Below are positions 42,535 through 51,376 of a stretch of 64,000 nt of DNA, in pieces. The first letter of the stretch is position 1. Every line of letters starts with the position of its first letter. The DNA lies in assembly GCA_019241085.1 (NCBI GenBank), contig JAFAXH010000144.1, positions 1-64,000 on the forward strand. Direction: 5' to 3'. The notes beneath the pieces were generated by a model, which worked only from the letters and a program-made list of their open reading frames with translations, made no database searches and had not been told where the DNA came from. The position numbers and the translations under genes are program-made. The DNA is from Verrucomicrobiota bacterium. GTDB taxonomy: Bacteria; Verrucomicrobiota; Verrucomicrobiia; Chthoniobacterales; SZAS-18.

Positions 42535-44082
42535 TCAAACGGGCGTCGCGGCGCTGGATTCCGCGCCGTTGTTGCAGGCAGCAGCGGCCGCGGCGTCGGG
42601 CTGGCCGGAGAGCGCGCGGTGATCGACGACTTTTTCCTCTTTCATCGCGACGCCAACTTTTTGCAGGGTGCGAATCTCCTCGGCGCTGTGAAATTCAATC
42701 GCGTTGGGCGCGATCTCGAACGTGCGGGCAAATTGCGCGCGGATGCACGCGGCGACCGTTTCCTCGGAGGCATCGGCCGCGCGCGCGGCGTGGACGACGA
42801 GTTCGTCCATCTGGTTGGGATCGTTGTTTTTTTTGCGCAACTCGACCTGCCACGAGCCGAGGCCGCGCACGTCGTCGAGCAGCAGTTCGAGTTCGTTGAA
42901 GTCGATGATCGTGCCTTTGATTTTTTGGAAACGCAGCGAACGCTTGTCGCTGACGCGCGAAATTTTTCCCGTCAACCGCGGCATCGTCCGGCCGCAGCAG
43001 GGACACGGCGCGTAGCTGAGACCGTGCTCGCTGAGGTCGCCCGTGCGGTAGCGCAGGACGACCGTGCCGCGGGCCAAGAGCGGCGTCCAGACGATCTCGC
43101 CGCCGACGCCGTCGGGCTGCACTTGGCCAGTCTCGGGGTCGATGATTTCAAAGATGCCAAAATCGGGAAACGTGTGGAAACCGGGCGACGGCGCGTCGAT
43201 GGCGTGCGGGCATTCCGCCCAGGCCATCTTGGCCTCGGTGAAGCCGTAGGTGGCGACGATCATCGGCGCGGGCGAGCCGAGTTTTTCGCAATACTCGTGC
43301 AGCTTGCGGCGCGTGCCTTCGGCGACTTTTTCGCCGCCGAGAAAAATGACGCGCACGCCTTCGAGCCGTGTGCCTTCGTCGGCGGCTTGCTGGAGCACAT
43401 GATAAATGAAAGTCGGCATCCCAGCGATGACCGTCGGCTTGAGCCGCTTCATCAAACGAAGGTTGCCGTCGGTGCCCAGGCACTTGCCGCCGCCAGTGCC
43501 GACGCAGAAAATGTTTTTCGCCCGCGCCGCTTCGTAAAACATCCAATACGCGAGGTGCGGCGCATACGGGAAAAGATTCGCCATGCGTTCGTCTGCGCCG
43601 ACATCGAGCATCTCGACAATGCGCGCGGCGGCGCGGCCCATCAGGTCGATGTCGCGTTGCGTGTAAAGAAACGCCACCGGCTCAGCCGAGCGGCCGGTCG
43701 TGCTCGTCATGAAAGTCGGCCGCCATTCGCGCCCGAGCGCGTCTTGCGTGCGCGCACGGCCGCGGGTCAGCGCGCGCAGGATCGTCGCGGGCCGTCGCGC
43801 GAGCACGCGCGGGTCGGGGATCAAGGCGAAATCGCGCGCGCGCTGCGGATTTTCCGGCGTCGGCAGCAGGTCAGTTTTGGAAACAAACGGCAGCTTGGCC
43901 AGATCGTCCACGGAACGGAAGTCATCCGCCTTCAGCCCGCGCTCGCGGAAGACCGCGGCGTAGTGTTTGGAAAACGGCAGCACGCAATCGCGCAGATAAC
44001 GGTGCAGCGCGCGGCCCTGGTAGGCGAGCAGAGTGGCGCGGTCGAGCGAGTTCCAGCGCTTGAGCAGCGGCGGAGGAATCAT
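42535..44082 (-). CDS. AMP-forming acyl-CoA ligase, phenylacetate-CoA ligase-like
   Basis: The 515-residue protein belongs to the PaaK-type adenylate-forming group: a Thr/Ser/Gly-rich ATP loop (PTFMTSTTGRSAEPVAFLYT), VIAGMPTFIYHVLQQA, ATYGFTEAKMAWAE, and the adenylate-binding VLRYRTGDLSEHGLSYAPCP. It would activate a fatty or aromatic acid as CoA thioester. The four-Cys arrangement in APCPCCGRTM is often seen in this group. The C-terminal tail is Ala-rich. It is divergent from fadL and upstream of thiolase, so fatty acid activation is the likely role. Start at 44082 was chosen because the open frame upstream has no family match. Confidence 0.86.
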   Translation of the reverse strand: MIPPPLLKRWNSLDRATLLAYQGRALHRYLRDCVLPFSKHYAAVFRERGLKADDFRSVDDLAKLPFVSKTDLLPTPENPQRARDFALIPDPRVLARRPATILRALTRGRARTQDALGREWRPTFMTSTTGRSAEPVAFLYTQRDIDLMGRAAARIVEMLDVGADERMANLFPYAPHLAYWMFYEAARAKNIFCVGTGGGKCLGTDGNLRLMKRLKPTVIAGMPTFIYHVLQQAADEGTRLEGVRVIFLGGEKVAEGTRRKLHEYCEKLGSPAPMIVATYGFTEAKMAWAECPHAIDAPSPGFHTFPDFGIFEIIDPETGQVQPDGVGGEIVWTPLLARGTVVLRYRTGDLSEHGLSYAPCPCCGRTMPRLTGKISRVSDKRSLRFQKIKGTIIDFNELELLLDDVRGLGSWQVELRKKNNDPNQMDELVVHAARAADASEETVAACIRAQFARTFEIAPNAIEFHSAEEIRTLQKVGVAMKEEKVVDHRALSGQPDAAAAAACNNGAESSAATPV

Positions 44083-44309
44083 GGAATGAGCGGGTAGGGA
44101 GACCGGCGACCTCGCGCCCGGCACGGGGGGAAGCCGACGCAAAAATCGCGTGTGAAAAGTCGCCGTCGCGCGGGGGTCCAGCACTGTGTCGCCGGGGCAG
44201 GTTTCGCGCAAGCGAGATTCTCTGACGGAAAAAGCTTCCGCTTTTCGCCGCAACGCTTTAAGCCATGAGTGTCCCGACCCCCACTTCACCCATCGCCCCA
44301 TCCCCGACC

Positions 44310-45860
44310 ATGCCAAAATCCCGCCTTTTCCGCCGCCTTTCCCACCGCCGCGCGTCGCTGTTTTGCGCAGCAACCACCGTCCTGCTCGCCGGGCTGGCGA
44401 CGACGCCGACAAGTCGCGCCGGGAGTTTTCAGATCAATGAACAAAGCGTCAGCGGCATGGGCACCGCCTACGCCGGCGCGGCTGCCTCGGCGGCGGACGC
44501 CTCGACGCTCTTCTTCAACCCCGCCGGCATGGCCTTGCTGAAGGACGCGGAAACCCAGACGGCGCTCAATTACGTCCATCCCCGCGCGGAGTTTGACAAT
44601 CAAGGATCGAACTACGGCAACGCCTTCCCGATCCGCGGCAGCGATGGCGGCGGCGGCGGCCGTGGCGCGCTCGTGCCCAACTCGTTTTACACCCTGCCCG
44701 TCGCGCTCTTGTTTCCGTCCCAGCGCGAGCGCGGGTCGGCGCTGAACAACGATTATTTCAGCGACCTTTCCGTTGGCATCGCGTTGACCGCGCCGTTTGG
44801 ACTGGTGACAGATTACGATCCCAATTTCGTCGGCCGCTATTTCTCCACCCGCTCGAAGCTCATCACTTCCGACATCGGGCCGTCGATTGCCTTCAAGCTT
44901 TTTAACCGCTTCTCGTTCGGCGCCGGTTTGGACGTGCAATACGCCGCGGCGCGGCTCACGCAGAGCGTGGATTACGGCCTCGCCGGCTTTGCGGCAGGTC
45001 TCGCGCCGCTCGGCTTCACGCCCGGCTCGCGCGACGGCCAGACGGAGCTATACGGCAACGATTGGAGCGTCGGCTGGAACGTCGGCGGCATCGTGGAATA
45101 CCTCCGCAAAGGCGAGCACCTCGGCTTTCTCGACGACGGCCGCATCGGTGTCTCCTACCGCTCGGGCATCACGCACACGCTCGACGGCGACGTGACCTTC
45201 AGCCACACGCCCGCGCCGTTTGCCAACACAGCGCCGTTCGTCAACCAATCCGCCAGCGCCGTGCTCAAGCTGCCGGAAGTCTATCACTTCAGCTTGTATC
45301 AGGGCTTCGCCAAACGCTTCGCCATCCTCGGCGACGTGACGTGGACGCGCTGGAGCCGGTTGCAGGAAATTCCGATCACGTATTCCAATCCCGTTTCGCA
45401 GGCGACGTTCATCACCGATCCGTTCTTAAACAATCCCGGCTTGCGGCTGAATTACCGCGACACCTTCCGCTACGCCGGCGGCTTCACCTACCAGCCGTGC
45501 GAACGGGTGCTCCTGCGCATCGGCGCGGCGTATGACGAGACGCCGATCCAGTCGAAAACCACCCGCAGCACGCGCATCCCCGACGGCGACCGCGTCTTCC
45601 TCGCCACGGGCTTCCGCTACGAGCTGCCGTTCCGCATTCCGCTGCCGTATTTCCGCAACTTCGACCTCGACCTCGACGCAGCCTACGCGCACCTCTTCCT
45701 GCCGAACAAGCCGCAGGTGGACATCACCGACACGCAATTTCACAATGTGCGTGGGGAATACAACGCGCACGTCGATATTGTCAGCGCCTCGCTGACCTTC
45801 CGCTTCGGCCTCCAGACGCCCGCGCGGAATGAGTCGAAGGACAAGGTCATCGCGAAATAA
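44310..45860 (+). CDS. fadL: FadL/OmpP1-type outer membrane long-chain fatty acid transporter
   Basis: The precursor has an Arg-rich signal peptide (AATTVLLAGLATTPTSRA) and then the FadL hatch sequence GSFQINEQSVSGMGTAYAGA and ASTLFFNPAGMALL. A beta-barrel follows with SFGAGLDVQYAAARLTQSVD, GVSYRSGITHTLDGDVTF and the C-terminal VDIVSASLTFRFG. About 516 residues. The ATG at 44310 gives the cleaner signal peptide; an in-frame ATG at 44265 is possible. It faces the acyl-CoA ligase gene across a 227-bp divergent region, making import and activation a paired step. Confidence 0.9.
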   Translation: MPKSRLFRRLSHRRASLFCAATTVLLAGLATTPTSRAGSFQINEQSVSGMGTAYAGAAASAADASTLFFNPAGMALLKDAETQTALNYVHPRAEFDNQGSNYGNAFPIRGSDGGGGGRGALVPNSFYTLPVALLFPSQRERGSALNNDYFSDLSVGIALTAPFGLVTDYDPNFVGRYFSTRSKLITSDIGPSIAFKLFNRFSFGAGLDVQYAAARLTQSVDYGLAGFAAGLAPLGFTPGSRDGQTELYGNDWSVGWNVGGIVEYLRKGEHLGFLDDGRIGVSYRSGITHTLDGDVTFSHTPAPFANTAPFVNQSASAVLKLPEVYHFSLYQGFAKRFAILGDVTWTRWSRLQEIPITYSNPVSQATFITDPFLNNPGLRLNYRDTFRYAGGFTYQPCERVLLRIGAAYDETPIQSKTTRSTRIPDGDRVFLATGFRYELPFRIPLPYFRNFDLDLDAAYAHLFLPNKPQVDITDTQFHNVRGEYNAHVDIVSASLTFRFGLQTPARNESKDKVIAK

Positions 45861-45931
45861 ACCAACGTGGCCCGCCGCGCGCGTTGCGCGGACTTGCCGC
45901 ACGCGCAGGCAGAGGCGATGCGTGCGGCGTC

Positions 45932-46408
45932 ATGCCGGAATCCTGGAAGACGCGCCTGCTGCGCTGGAAGTTTAACTTTTATCCCGCCTATCGCCGCAGC
46001 GGCGCGCGCGTGACCTACATCGACGCTTCGTTGCTCGAAGTCCGCATCCGGCTCCCGTTGAACCGGGCGACGCGCAACCTCAACGGCACCATTTACGGCG
46101 GCAGCATCTACGCCGCCGTCGATCCGCTGCACGCCATCATGCTCGTCACCCGACTCGGCTCCGGCTACCAGGTTTGGACGAAGGAAGCGCGCGTGCAATT
46201 CAAGCGCCAGGGCCGCACCGAACTCACCGCGACTGCCGCGCTGCGCGAGGAGGAACTCCACGCCGTTCGCGCCGAGATCGACGCCGCTGGCAAGGCCGAG
46301 CGCACCTATCCGATCGACCTGCGCGACCGTGAAGGCCACGTCTGCGCATCGTGCGAAATCCTCGTGCATTTCCGCAAACGCGAGGGCGAGGAAACCAGGG
46401 TGTTGTAA
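45932..46408 (+). CDS. DUF4442 hot-dog fold protein (thioesterase-like)
   Basis: The 158-residue protein shows the DUF4442 pattern: WKFNFYPAYRRSGARVTYID, RNLNGTIYGGSIYAAVDPLHAIML, and VWTKEARVQFKRQGRTELTA, a hot-dog fold related to acyl-CoA thioesterases. The catalytic residue cannot be assigned with confidence. It lies 71 bp after fadL on the same strand and fits a fatty acyl-CoA or acyl-carrier role. The start at 45932 was chosen because the 16 extra residues open upstream are Arg/Gly-rich filler. Confidence 0.8.
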   Translation: MPESWKTRLLRWKFNFYPAYRRSGARVTYIDASLLEVRIRLPLNRATRNLNGTIYGGSIYAAVDPLHAIMLVTRLGSGYQVWTKEARVQFKRQGRTELTATAALREEELHAVRAEIDAAGKAERTYPIDLRDREGHVCASCEILVHFRKREGEETRVL

Positions 46409-46432
46409 AGGCACCTAATTATTCTCTCCGAC

Positions 46433-46535
46433 GGCTTAATCGTAATCTTAATCCTAGTCTCCGCCGCCGGAGGCAAGGACGGCACGCCGCGAGCGCAGAA
46501 GGACTAAGATTAAGATTACGATTAAGACTAAGCTG
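46433..46535. repeat. Palindromic repeat with hexameric TAATCN arms, copy 2
   Basis: Arms of TAATCN hexamers (left 46433-46459, right 46502-46534) pair as reverse complements, with the right arm one hexamer longer. The loop contains CCGCCGGAGGCAAGG as in copy 1 at 2569-2681. The right end is 6 bp before the ATG of the SDR gene, so that gene's leader must contain this hairpin. Confidence 0.88.
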
Positions 46536-46540
46536 CTGAA

Positions 46541-47365
46541 ATGAAAGACCGCACCGTCCTCATCACCGGCGCCAGCCGCGGCATCGGCCGGGCCATCGCG
46601 TTGCGGCTCGCGCGCGAAGGCGCCAACATCGTCGTCGCCGCAAAAAGCGACCGTGTTCATCCCAAGCTGGGCGGCTCCATTCACGAAACCGCCGCGGCCG
46701 TCGAAGCCGCAGGCGGACGGGCGCTCGCGGTCGTGCTCGACGTGCGCAACGAAGCGCAAGTCGCGGCGGCAATCGCGGCAGCAGTCGCGCACTTTGGCGG
46801 ACTCGATGCGGTGATCAATAACGCCGGCGCGATCAATCTCACCAACGTCGAAAACACGCCCGTCCGGCGCTACGATCTCATGCAGTCGGTCAACGCCCGC
46901 GCCGTTTTCGTCTGCGCGCAAGCCGCGCTGCCGCACTTGAAAAAAGCCGCCGGCCGCGCGCACGTGCTCAGCCTCTGTCCGCCGCTGAATTTGCACGGCC
47001 CGTGGCTGCGCGAGCAGGCGCCCTACACGTTGTCAAAAATGGGCATGACCCTCCTTTCCCTCGGCATGGCCGCGGAGTTCGCGCCGCTCGGCATCGCGGT
47101 CAACTGCCTCTGGCCGCGCACGCTCATCGCCACGGCGGCCGTGGAATTTGCGATCCCCGGCGGCAAGGCGCTCTTCGCTCGCAGCCGCCGGCCGGAGATC
47201 GTCGCCGACGCGGCATTCGAGATTCTGCGCACGCCGGCGACTGAACTGACCGGCCAGTGTTTGCTCGACGAAGATTTCCTGCGCAGCCGCGGCGTCACGG
47301 ATTTCGCGCCCTACGCCTACGACCCGGCGGCAGGCCAGGCGCTGCTGCCCGATTTCTTTGTGTAA
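46541..47365 (+). CDS. SDR oxidoreductase, HSDL2-like
   Basis: The 274-residue classical SDR has TGASRGIGRAIALRLA, VINNAGAINLTNVEN and PYTLSKMGMTLLSLGMA (Tyr-x3-Lys). In place of the usual catalytic Ser motif it reads VLSLCPPLNLHG, as in HSDL2 (hydroxysteroid dehydrogenase-like 2), a protein linked to lipid metabolism in animals. Placement after the fatty-acid genes agrees with a lipid role. No ribosome binding site is obvious, since the palindromic repeat ends 6 bp before the start codon. Confidence 0.86.
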   Translation: MKDRTVLITGASRGIGRAIALRLAREGANIVVAAKSDRVHPKLGGSIHETAAAVEAAGGRALAVVLDVRNEAQVAAAIAAAVAHFGGLDAVINNAGAINLTNVENTPVRRYDLMQSVNARAVFVCAQAALPHLKKAAGRAHVLSLCPPLNLHGPWLREQAPYTLSKMGMTLLSLGMAAEFAPLGIAVNCLWPRTLIATAAVEFAIPGGKALFARSRRPEIVADAAFEILRTPATELTGQCLLDEDFLRSRGVTDFAPYAYDPAAGQALLPDFFV

Positions 47366-47486
47366 AATCCGGTTGCCGGAAAAAAGCTCGCGCTGGCACC
47401 GTGGCAGGCAAGGCCAGCGCGCGGCTGGCAATCGAAATCATGGCGCGGCGGCGGCGCTCGAACTGCCGTTTTCCCAACGAGATACC

Positions 47487-47687
47487 ATGTCCGACTTGTT
47501 CGAGTTTTTGTTTGACCTCCTCTGCTCGCTGGGAAGCTGGCGCTTCAGCGTGTGCCTGCTCGCGGGCATCGTGCTCTTTGGCTTAACCCTGCACTGGATT
47601 CCCATCGGCGCGCTGCGGTGGATCGTCGGCGGCGGGCTTTTGCTGTCGAGCATGGTCGCCGGCGCCTGCTGGGAAAGCGGCAAGTAA
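47487..47687 (+). CDS. Small hydrophobic membrane protein, 66 residues
   Basis: The product is almost entirely hydrophobic, with two predicted membrane helices (SVCLLAGIVLFGLTLHWI and ALRWIVGGGLLLSSMVAGA) separated by a short turn. No family is recognised. The gene lies 37 bp upstream of gntK on the same strand and could be the first gene of the gluconate operon or simply a small neighbour. Confidence 0.6.
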   Translation: MSDLFEFLFDLLCSLGSWRFSVCLLAGIVLFGLTLHWIPIGALRWIVGGGLLLSSMVAGACWESGK

Positions 47688-47724
47688 CCTGGCAAGAGCA
47701 AGGTTTTCTCCCTCCATCCAAACC

Positions 47725-48279
47725 ATGTTCCCCCACCAATCCATCATCCTCATGGGCGTCTCCGGCGCCGGCAAGACGCAGGTCGGCCTGGCGCTGGGCA
47801 AAGCCCTCGGCATCCCGTTTCTGGACGCCGACGATTTTCATCCCGCGAGCAATCGGGAAAAAATGCACGCCGGCATTCCGTTGACCGACGCCGACCGCCA
47901 GCCGTGGCTGGAGCATTTGAACAAGGAACTGGCCGGGCGCCAGACGCGCGGCGAGCCGGCGGTGCTGGCCTGCTCGGCGTTGCGCAAGGCGTATCGCGAC
48001 ACGCTGCGGCTGGGGTTGCCGGACCTAGTCTTCGTGCATCTGCGCGTCGATCCGGCGACCATCGAACAACGCGTCAGCAGCCGGCCCGGCCACTTCTTCC
48101 CGGCCAAGCTGGTGGAGAGCCAGTTCGCCACGCTCGAACTGCCGCAGCACGCGCTCGAGATCGACGCCACGCAATCCATCGAGAAGACCGTCGAGCAGGT
48201 CGTGGCTTATTTGAAAGAAAAGGCGGGCGCGGCGGCGGTCGCCAACTCTCCAACCGCGACCGGCAGCTCGGCGCAATAA
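47725..48279 (+). CDS. gntK: Gluconokinase
   Basis: The 184-residue kinase has the P-loop ILMGVSGAGKTQVG and the gluconate-kinase motifs FLDADDFHPASNREKM, GIPLTDADRQPWLEHL, LACSALRKAYRDTLR and RPGHFFPAKLVESQF. It phosphorylates D-gluconate to 6-phosphogluconate. The last 15-20 residues are Ala/Ser/Thr-rich and beyond the usual family end. It starts an operon with gntP and 6-phosphogluconate dehydrogenase genes, which together import gluconate, phosphorylate it and feed it into the pentose phosphate pathway. Confidence 0.95.
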   Translation: MFPHQSIILMGVSGAGKTQVGLALGKALGIPFLDADDFHPASNREKMHAGIPLTDADRQPWLEHLNKELAGRQTRGEPAVLACSALRKAYRDTLRLGLPDLVFVHLRVDPATIEQRVSSRPGHFFPAKLVESQFATLELPQHALEIDATQSIEKTVEQVVAYLKEKAGAAAVANSPTATGSSAQ

Positions 48280-48312
48280 CCATCAACCCCTTCGGTTACC
48301 TCCCTCCACGAT

Positions 48313-49680
48313 ATGACTCCTGAAAGTCTGCACATGCTCTGGGCGGCGATCTCCATCGTCATCCTGGTGCTGCTCGTATCCCTCCTCGGTCTGCATCCGT
48401 TTCTGGCGTTGCTGACCGTCTCGCTCATGCTGGGCCTGAGCTGTGGACTGCCTTTTGGCGATACGGTCGCCGCTTTTCAAACCGGGTTTGGCGACACGAT
48501 GAAAAGCGTCGGCATCATCATCGGCCTCGGCACCATGCTCGGCACGCTCCTCGTGCGGTCGGGCGGGGCGGATGCGCTGGCCAACGCGCTCGCCCGCGCC
48601 GGCAAAAAGGAAACCGTCGGCTACCGCGTCTTTTTCGCTTCGCTCATCATCGGACTGCCATTGTTCTTCGAGGTCGGCTTCGTCCTGCTCGTGCCCATCG
48701 CCTACGCGCTGGCGCGCGAAATGAAAATTTCCATCATCCGCGTCGGCCTGCCCATGCTCGCCGGCTTGTCCGTCGCGCACGGCCTCGTGCCGCCGCACCC
48801 GGCGCCGACCTTGGCCGTCGGCAGTCTCCACGCGGAAATGGGCAAGACCATCATGCTCGCCATCATTCTTGGCATTCCCATCGGCTTCATCTCCGGCCCA
48901 TTCTTTGCCAACATCGCGGCACGCTGGGTGCCGCTCCCGCCGCCCGACGCGTTCACCGCGCAGGAAGCCGAGCACGCCAGCGCCCAGGCGCCCAGCGCGG
49001 CCCGCCGGCCTTCGCTGGCGGCGGTGCTTTTTTGCGTGCTGCTGCCCGTGGTGCTGATGATGGCGAAATCGGTGGTGGATACGAACATCGCGGACAAGAC
49101 CGCGACGATCCGCGTCGTCTTCGATTTTCTGGGCGATCCGATGATGGCGCTTTTTTGGGCCGTCCTCGCCGGGCTGCTCTTTCTGGGCATTGGCTCAGGC
49201 GCGACATTTTCTAAATCAAACCAAATCGCCAGCACGGGACTCGGCGACATCGCGGCCATCCTGCTCATCGTCGGCGCGGGCGGCGGCTTTAAGGAAATGC
49301 TCAAAGCAACCAAAGTCGCCGACACCATGGGGCACTGGGCGCTGGGCGCGCACTTCTCGCCGCTCATCATCGGCTGGCTGGCCGCGGTTCTCGTGCGCCT
49401 AGCCACTGGCTCGGCCACCGTGGCAACCATCACCGCGGTCGGCTTGATGGCGCCCATCACCGCGGCGGACCCGACCGTTAGCAAAGAGCTGATGGTGCTC
49501 GCCATCGGCTGCGGTTCTGTGTTTCTCTCCCACGTCAACGACGCCGGCTTCTGGCTGGTGAAAGAATATTTCCGCATGACCGTGCCGCAGACCTTCAAAA
49601 CCTGGAGCCTCATGGAAACCCTCGTCGCCGTCGTCGGCCTCGGCTTCATCCTCCTCGCCAGCCTCGTGGTTCACGGCTGA
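48313..49680 (+). CDS. gntP: Gluconate:H+ symporter GntP
   Basis: The 455-residue permease has about twelve membrane segments and the GntP family motifs [63 protein letters not shown] and [15 protein letters not shown]. It lies 33 bp after gntK. The uptake of gluconate or a related sugar acid is the expected role. Confidence 0.95.
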   Translation: MTPESLHMLWAAISIVILVLLVSLLGLHPFLALLTVSLMLGLSCGLPFGDTVAAFQTGFGDTMKSVGIIIGLGTMLGTLLVRSGGADALANALARAGKKETVGYRVFFASLIIGLPLFFEVGFVLLVPIAYALAREMKISIIRVGLPMLAGLSVAHGLVPPHPAPTLAVGSLHAEMGKTIMLAIILGIPIGFISGPFFANIAARWVPLPPPDAFTAQEAEHASAQAPSAARRPSLAAVLFCVLLPVVLMMAKSVVDTNIADKTATIRVVFDFLGDPMMALFWAVLAGLLFLGIGSGATFSKSNQIASTGLGDIAAILLIVGAGGGFKEMLKATKVADTMGHWALGAHFSPLIIGWLAAVLVRLATGSATVATITAVGLMAPITAADPTVSKELMVLAIGCGSVFLSHVNDAGFWLVKEYFRMTVPQTFKTWSLMETLVAVVGLGFILLASLVVHG

Positions 49681-49745
49681 GAAAAACGCTTTCCCTTCAC
49701 CAAGACAAGACCTGGCCAAACTTCAACCAACCTACCTCTCCACTT

Positions 49746-50756
49746 ATGCAACTCGGAATGATCGGCCTCGGCCGCATGGGCGGCAACATGACCCGCCGCC
49801 TGCTCAAAAACGGACATCAACTCGTCGTGCACGACCGCAACGCCAGCAACGTCTCCGCCCTCACCGGCGAAGGCGCGCTCGGCGCCGATTCGCTTGAATC
49901 CCTCGTCCAGCAGCTCCAAGCCCCGCGCGCCGTCTGGATCATGGTCCCCGCCGGCCCGCCGACCGAAGACACCGTCGTCGCCTTGTCCAAACTCCTGCAA
50001 GCCGGTGACACGATCATCGACGGCGGCAATTCCTTCTACAAAGACGACGTGCGCCGCGCCGAGATGCTCGCGCCGCACGGCATCCACTACCTCGATTGCG
50101 GCACCAGCGGCGGCATCTGGGGCGAGCAACGCGGCTACTGCCTCATGGTCGGCGGCGCGACCGAAGCCTTCACGCGATTGGAGCCGATCTTTGCCACCCT
50201 CGCACCCGGCGGCAGCGGCATCCCGCCCGTGCCCGGACGTGAGACAATGGAGGGCTTAACCAAAACCGCCGAACTCGGCTACCTCCATTGCGGCCCGAGC
50301 GGCGCGGGGCATTACGTGAAGATGGTTCACAACGGCATCGAATACGGCTTGATGCAAGCCTACGCCGAAGGCTTCGACATCATGCGCGGCGCCAGCAGCG
50401 AGAACCTGCCCAAAGGCTTGAGCTACAACCTCAACCTCGCCGACATCGCCGAGCTGTGGCGGCGCGGCAGCGTCGTCTCCTCGTGGCTGCTCGACCTCAC
50501 CGCCAACGCCCTCTCCACCGACGGCAAGCTAAGCGGTTACACGGGTTTCGTGGAAGACTCCGGCGAAGGCCGCTGGACCATCCAAGCCGCGCTCGAAGAA
50601 GGCGTCGGCGCCGAAGTCTTGGCGACCGCCTTGTTCACCCGCTTCCGCTCGCGGCAGGAACATACCTTCGCCGAAAAGATGCTCAGCGCCATGCGCAAAG
50701 GCTTCGGCGGCCACATTGAGCAACCGACGGAGCAAAAGGTGAAACAAGGCTTGTAA
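49746..50756 (+). CDS. gnd: 6-phosphogluconate dehydrogenase, decarboxylating (short form)
   Basis: The 336-residue enzyme belongs to the short GntZ/YqeC-type of 6-phosphogluconate dehydrogenases, often NAD-dependent, rather than the 470-residue form. It has the Rossmann [32 protein letters not shown], the substrate motif [21 protein letters not shown] and the catalytic Lys in [22 protein letters not shown]. It oxidatively decarboxylates 6-phosphogluconate to ribulose 5-phosphate. It is the third gene of the gluconate operon. Confidence 0.93.
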   Translation: MQLGMIGLGRMGGNMTRRLLKNGHQLVVHDRNASNVSALTGEGALGADSLESLVQQLQAPRAVWIMVPAGPPTEDTVVALSKLLQAGDTIIDGGNSFYKDDVRRAEMLAPHGIHYLDCGTSGGIWGEQRGYCLMVGGATEAFTRLEPIFATLAPGGSGIPPVPGRETMEGLTKTAELGYLHCGPSGAGHYVKMVHNGIEYGLMQAYAEGFDIMRGASSENLPKGLSYNLNLADIAELWRRGSVVSSWLLDLTANALSTDGKLSGYTGFVEDSGEGRWTIQAALEEGVGAEVLATALFTRFRSRQEHTFAEKMLSAMRKGFGGHIEQPTEQKVKQGL

Positions 50757-50792
50757 TGGAAACCCGCAGCGCGCCCAAGCACTTCGTCAGAG

Positions 50793-51059
50793 TTACTTTC
50801 GGCGTCCGGCAATAATCCGGTCATACTCGCTGTGATGACCGATCCAGAACCAAACGACATCGGTGCCGTCCTCCACGGCGGCAGCGCGATAATGGATGCC
50901 GATACGAACTGACCACATCCGGCCCACCTTCTTGAAGTGCAGCGATGGATGCCTCGGATCGGCTTTGAGCAAGAGGTAGTTCTCGTCCGCGAGCCGTTGG
51001 ATGGCTTCGGGAAGCTGGGCGTAGAACTGCCAGAACTTCGGATTCGCGCGGTGCCTCAC
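50793..51059 (-). CDS. RelE/ParE-like toxin-family protein
   Basis: The 88-residue protein has the compact RelE/HigB fold pattern: MRHRANPKFWQFYAQLPEAI, KKVGRMWSVRIGIHYRAAAV, and VVWFWIGHHSEYDRIIAG, where the basic and aromatic C-terminal residues match the active region. Its start codon overlaps the stop of the upstream 66-residue ORF by 4 bp, as in toxin-antitoxin pairs. Target and activity (mRNA cleavage at the ribosome) are inferred from family only. Confidence 0.8.
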   Translation of the reverse strand: MRHRANPKFWQFYAQLPEAIQRLADENYLLLKADPRHPSLHFKKVGRMWSVRIGIHYRAAAVEDGTDVVWFWIGHHSEYDRIIAGRRK

Positions 51060-51256
51060 AAATCCGTGCAGCGCCCCTCCCGCAAATCACGGATAGCCTC
51101 GTCGGCGAGAGCGTCCAGGTGCCCGGCCGCGACATCGGCCTCGAACTGCTTGTCCCACGCCGCGGCGTCAAACTCGGAGAACCAGGTGCGAAAGGCGGAA
51201 AGCTCCTGCCGTGAAAGCTTGCTGACCGCCGCCTCGATTTCGTCCACAGTGCTCAT
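51056..51256 (-). CDS. Small acidic partner of the RelE-like protein (candidate antitoxin)
   Basis: The 66-residue protein is acidic and helical (STVDEIEAAVSKLSRQELSA, AAWDKQFEADVAAGHLDALA, DEAIRDLREG). The DALADEAIRDLREG C-terminal helix is typical of proteins encoded next to RelE/ParE toxins. It lacks an obvious DNA-binding domain. It overlaps the toxin-like gene by 4 bp. It is upstream of the toxin gene, the usual antitoxin position. Confidence 0.75.
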   Translation of the reverse strand: MSTVDEIEAAVSKLSRQELSAFRTWFSEFDAAAWDKQFEADVAAGHLDALADEAIRDLREGRCTDL

Positions 51257-51376
51257 CGTGGGAGAATAAACCGCCGAAACTTCCGGGCAAGCGCGGAAGC
51301 GCCAGCTTAGACGACGTTTGAGCCAACATGATCAAGGTCGAAGAACACGCAAAAAACACCAAGCCTTACCGCCCTG

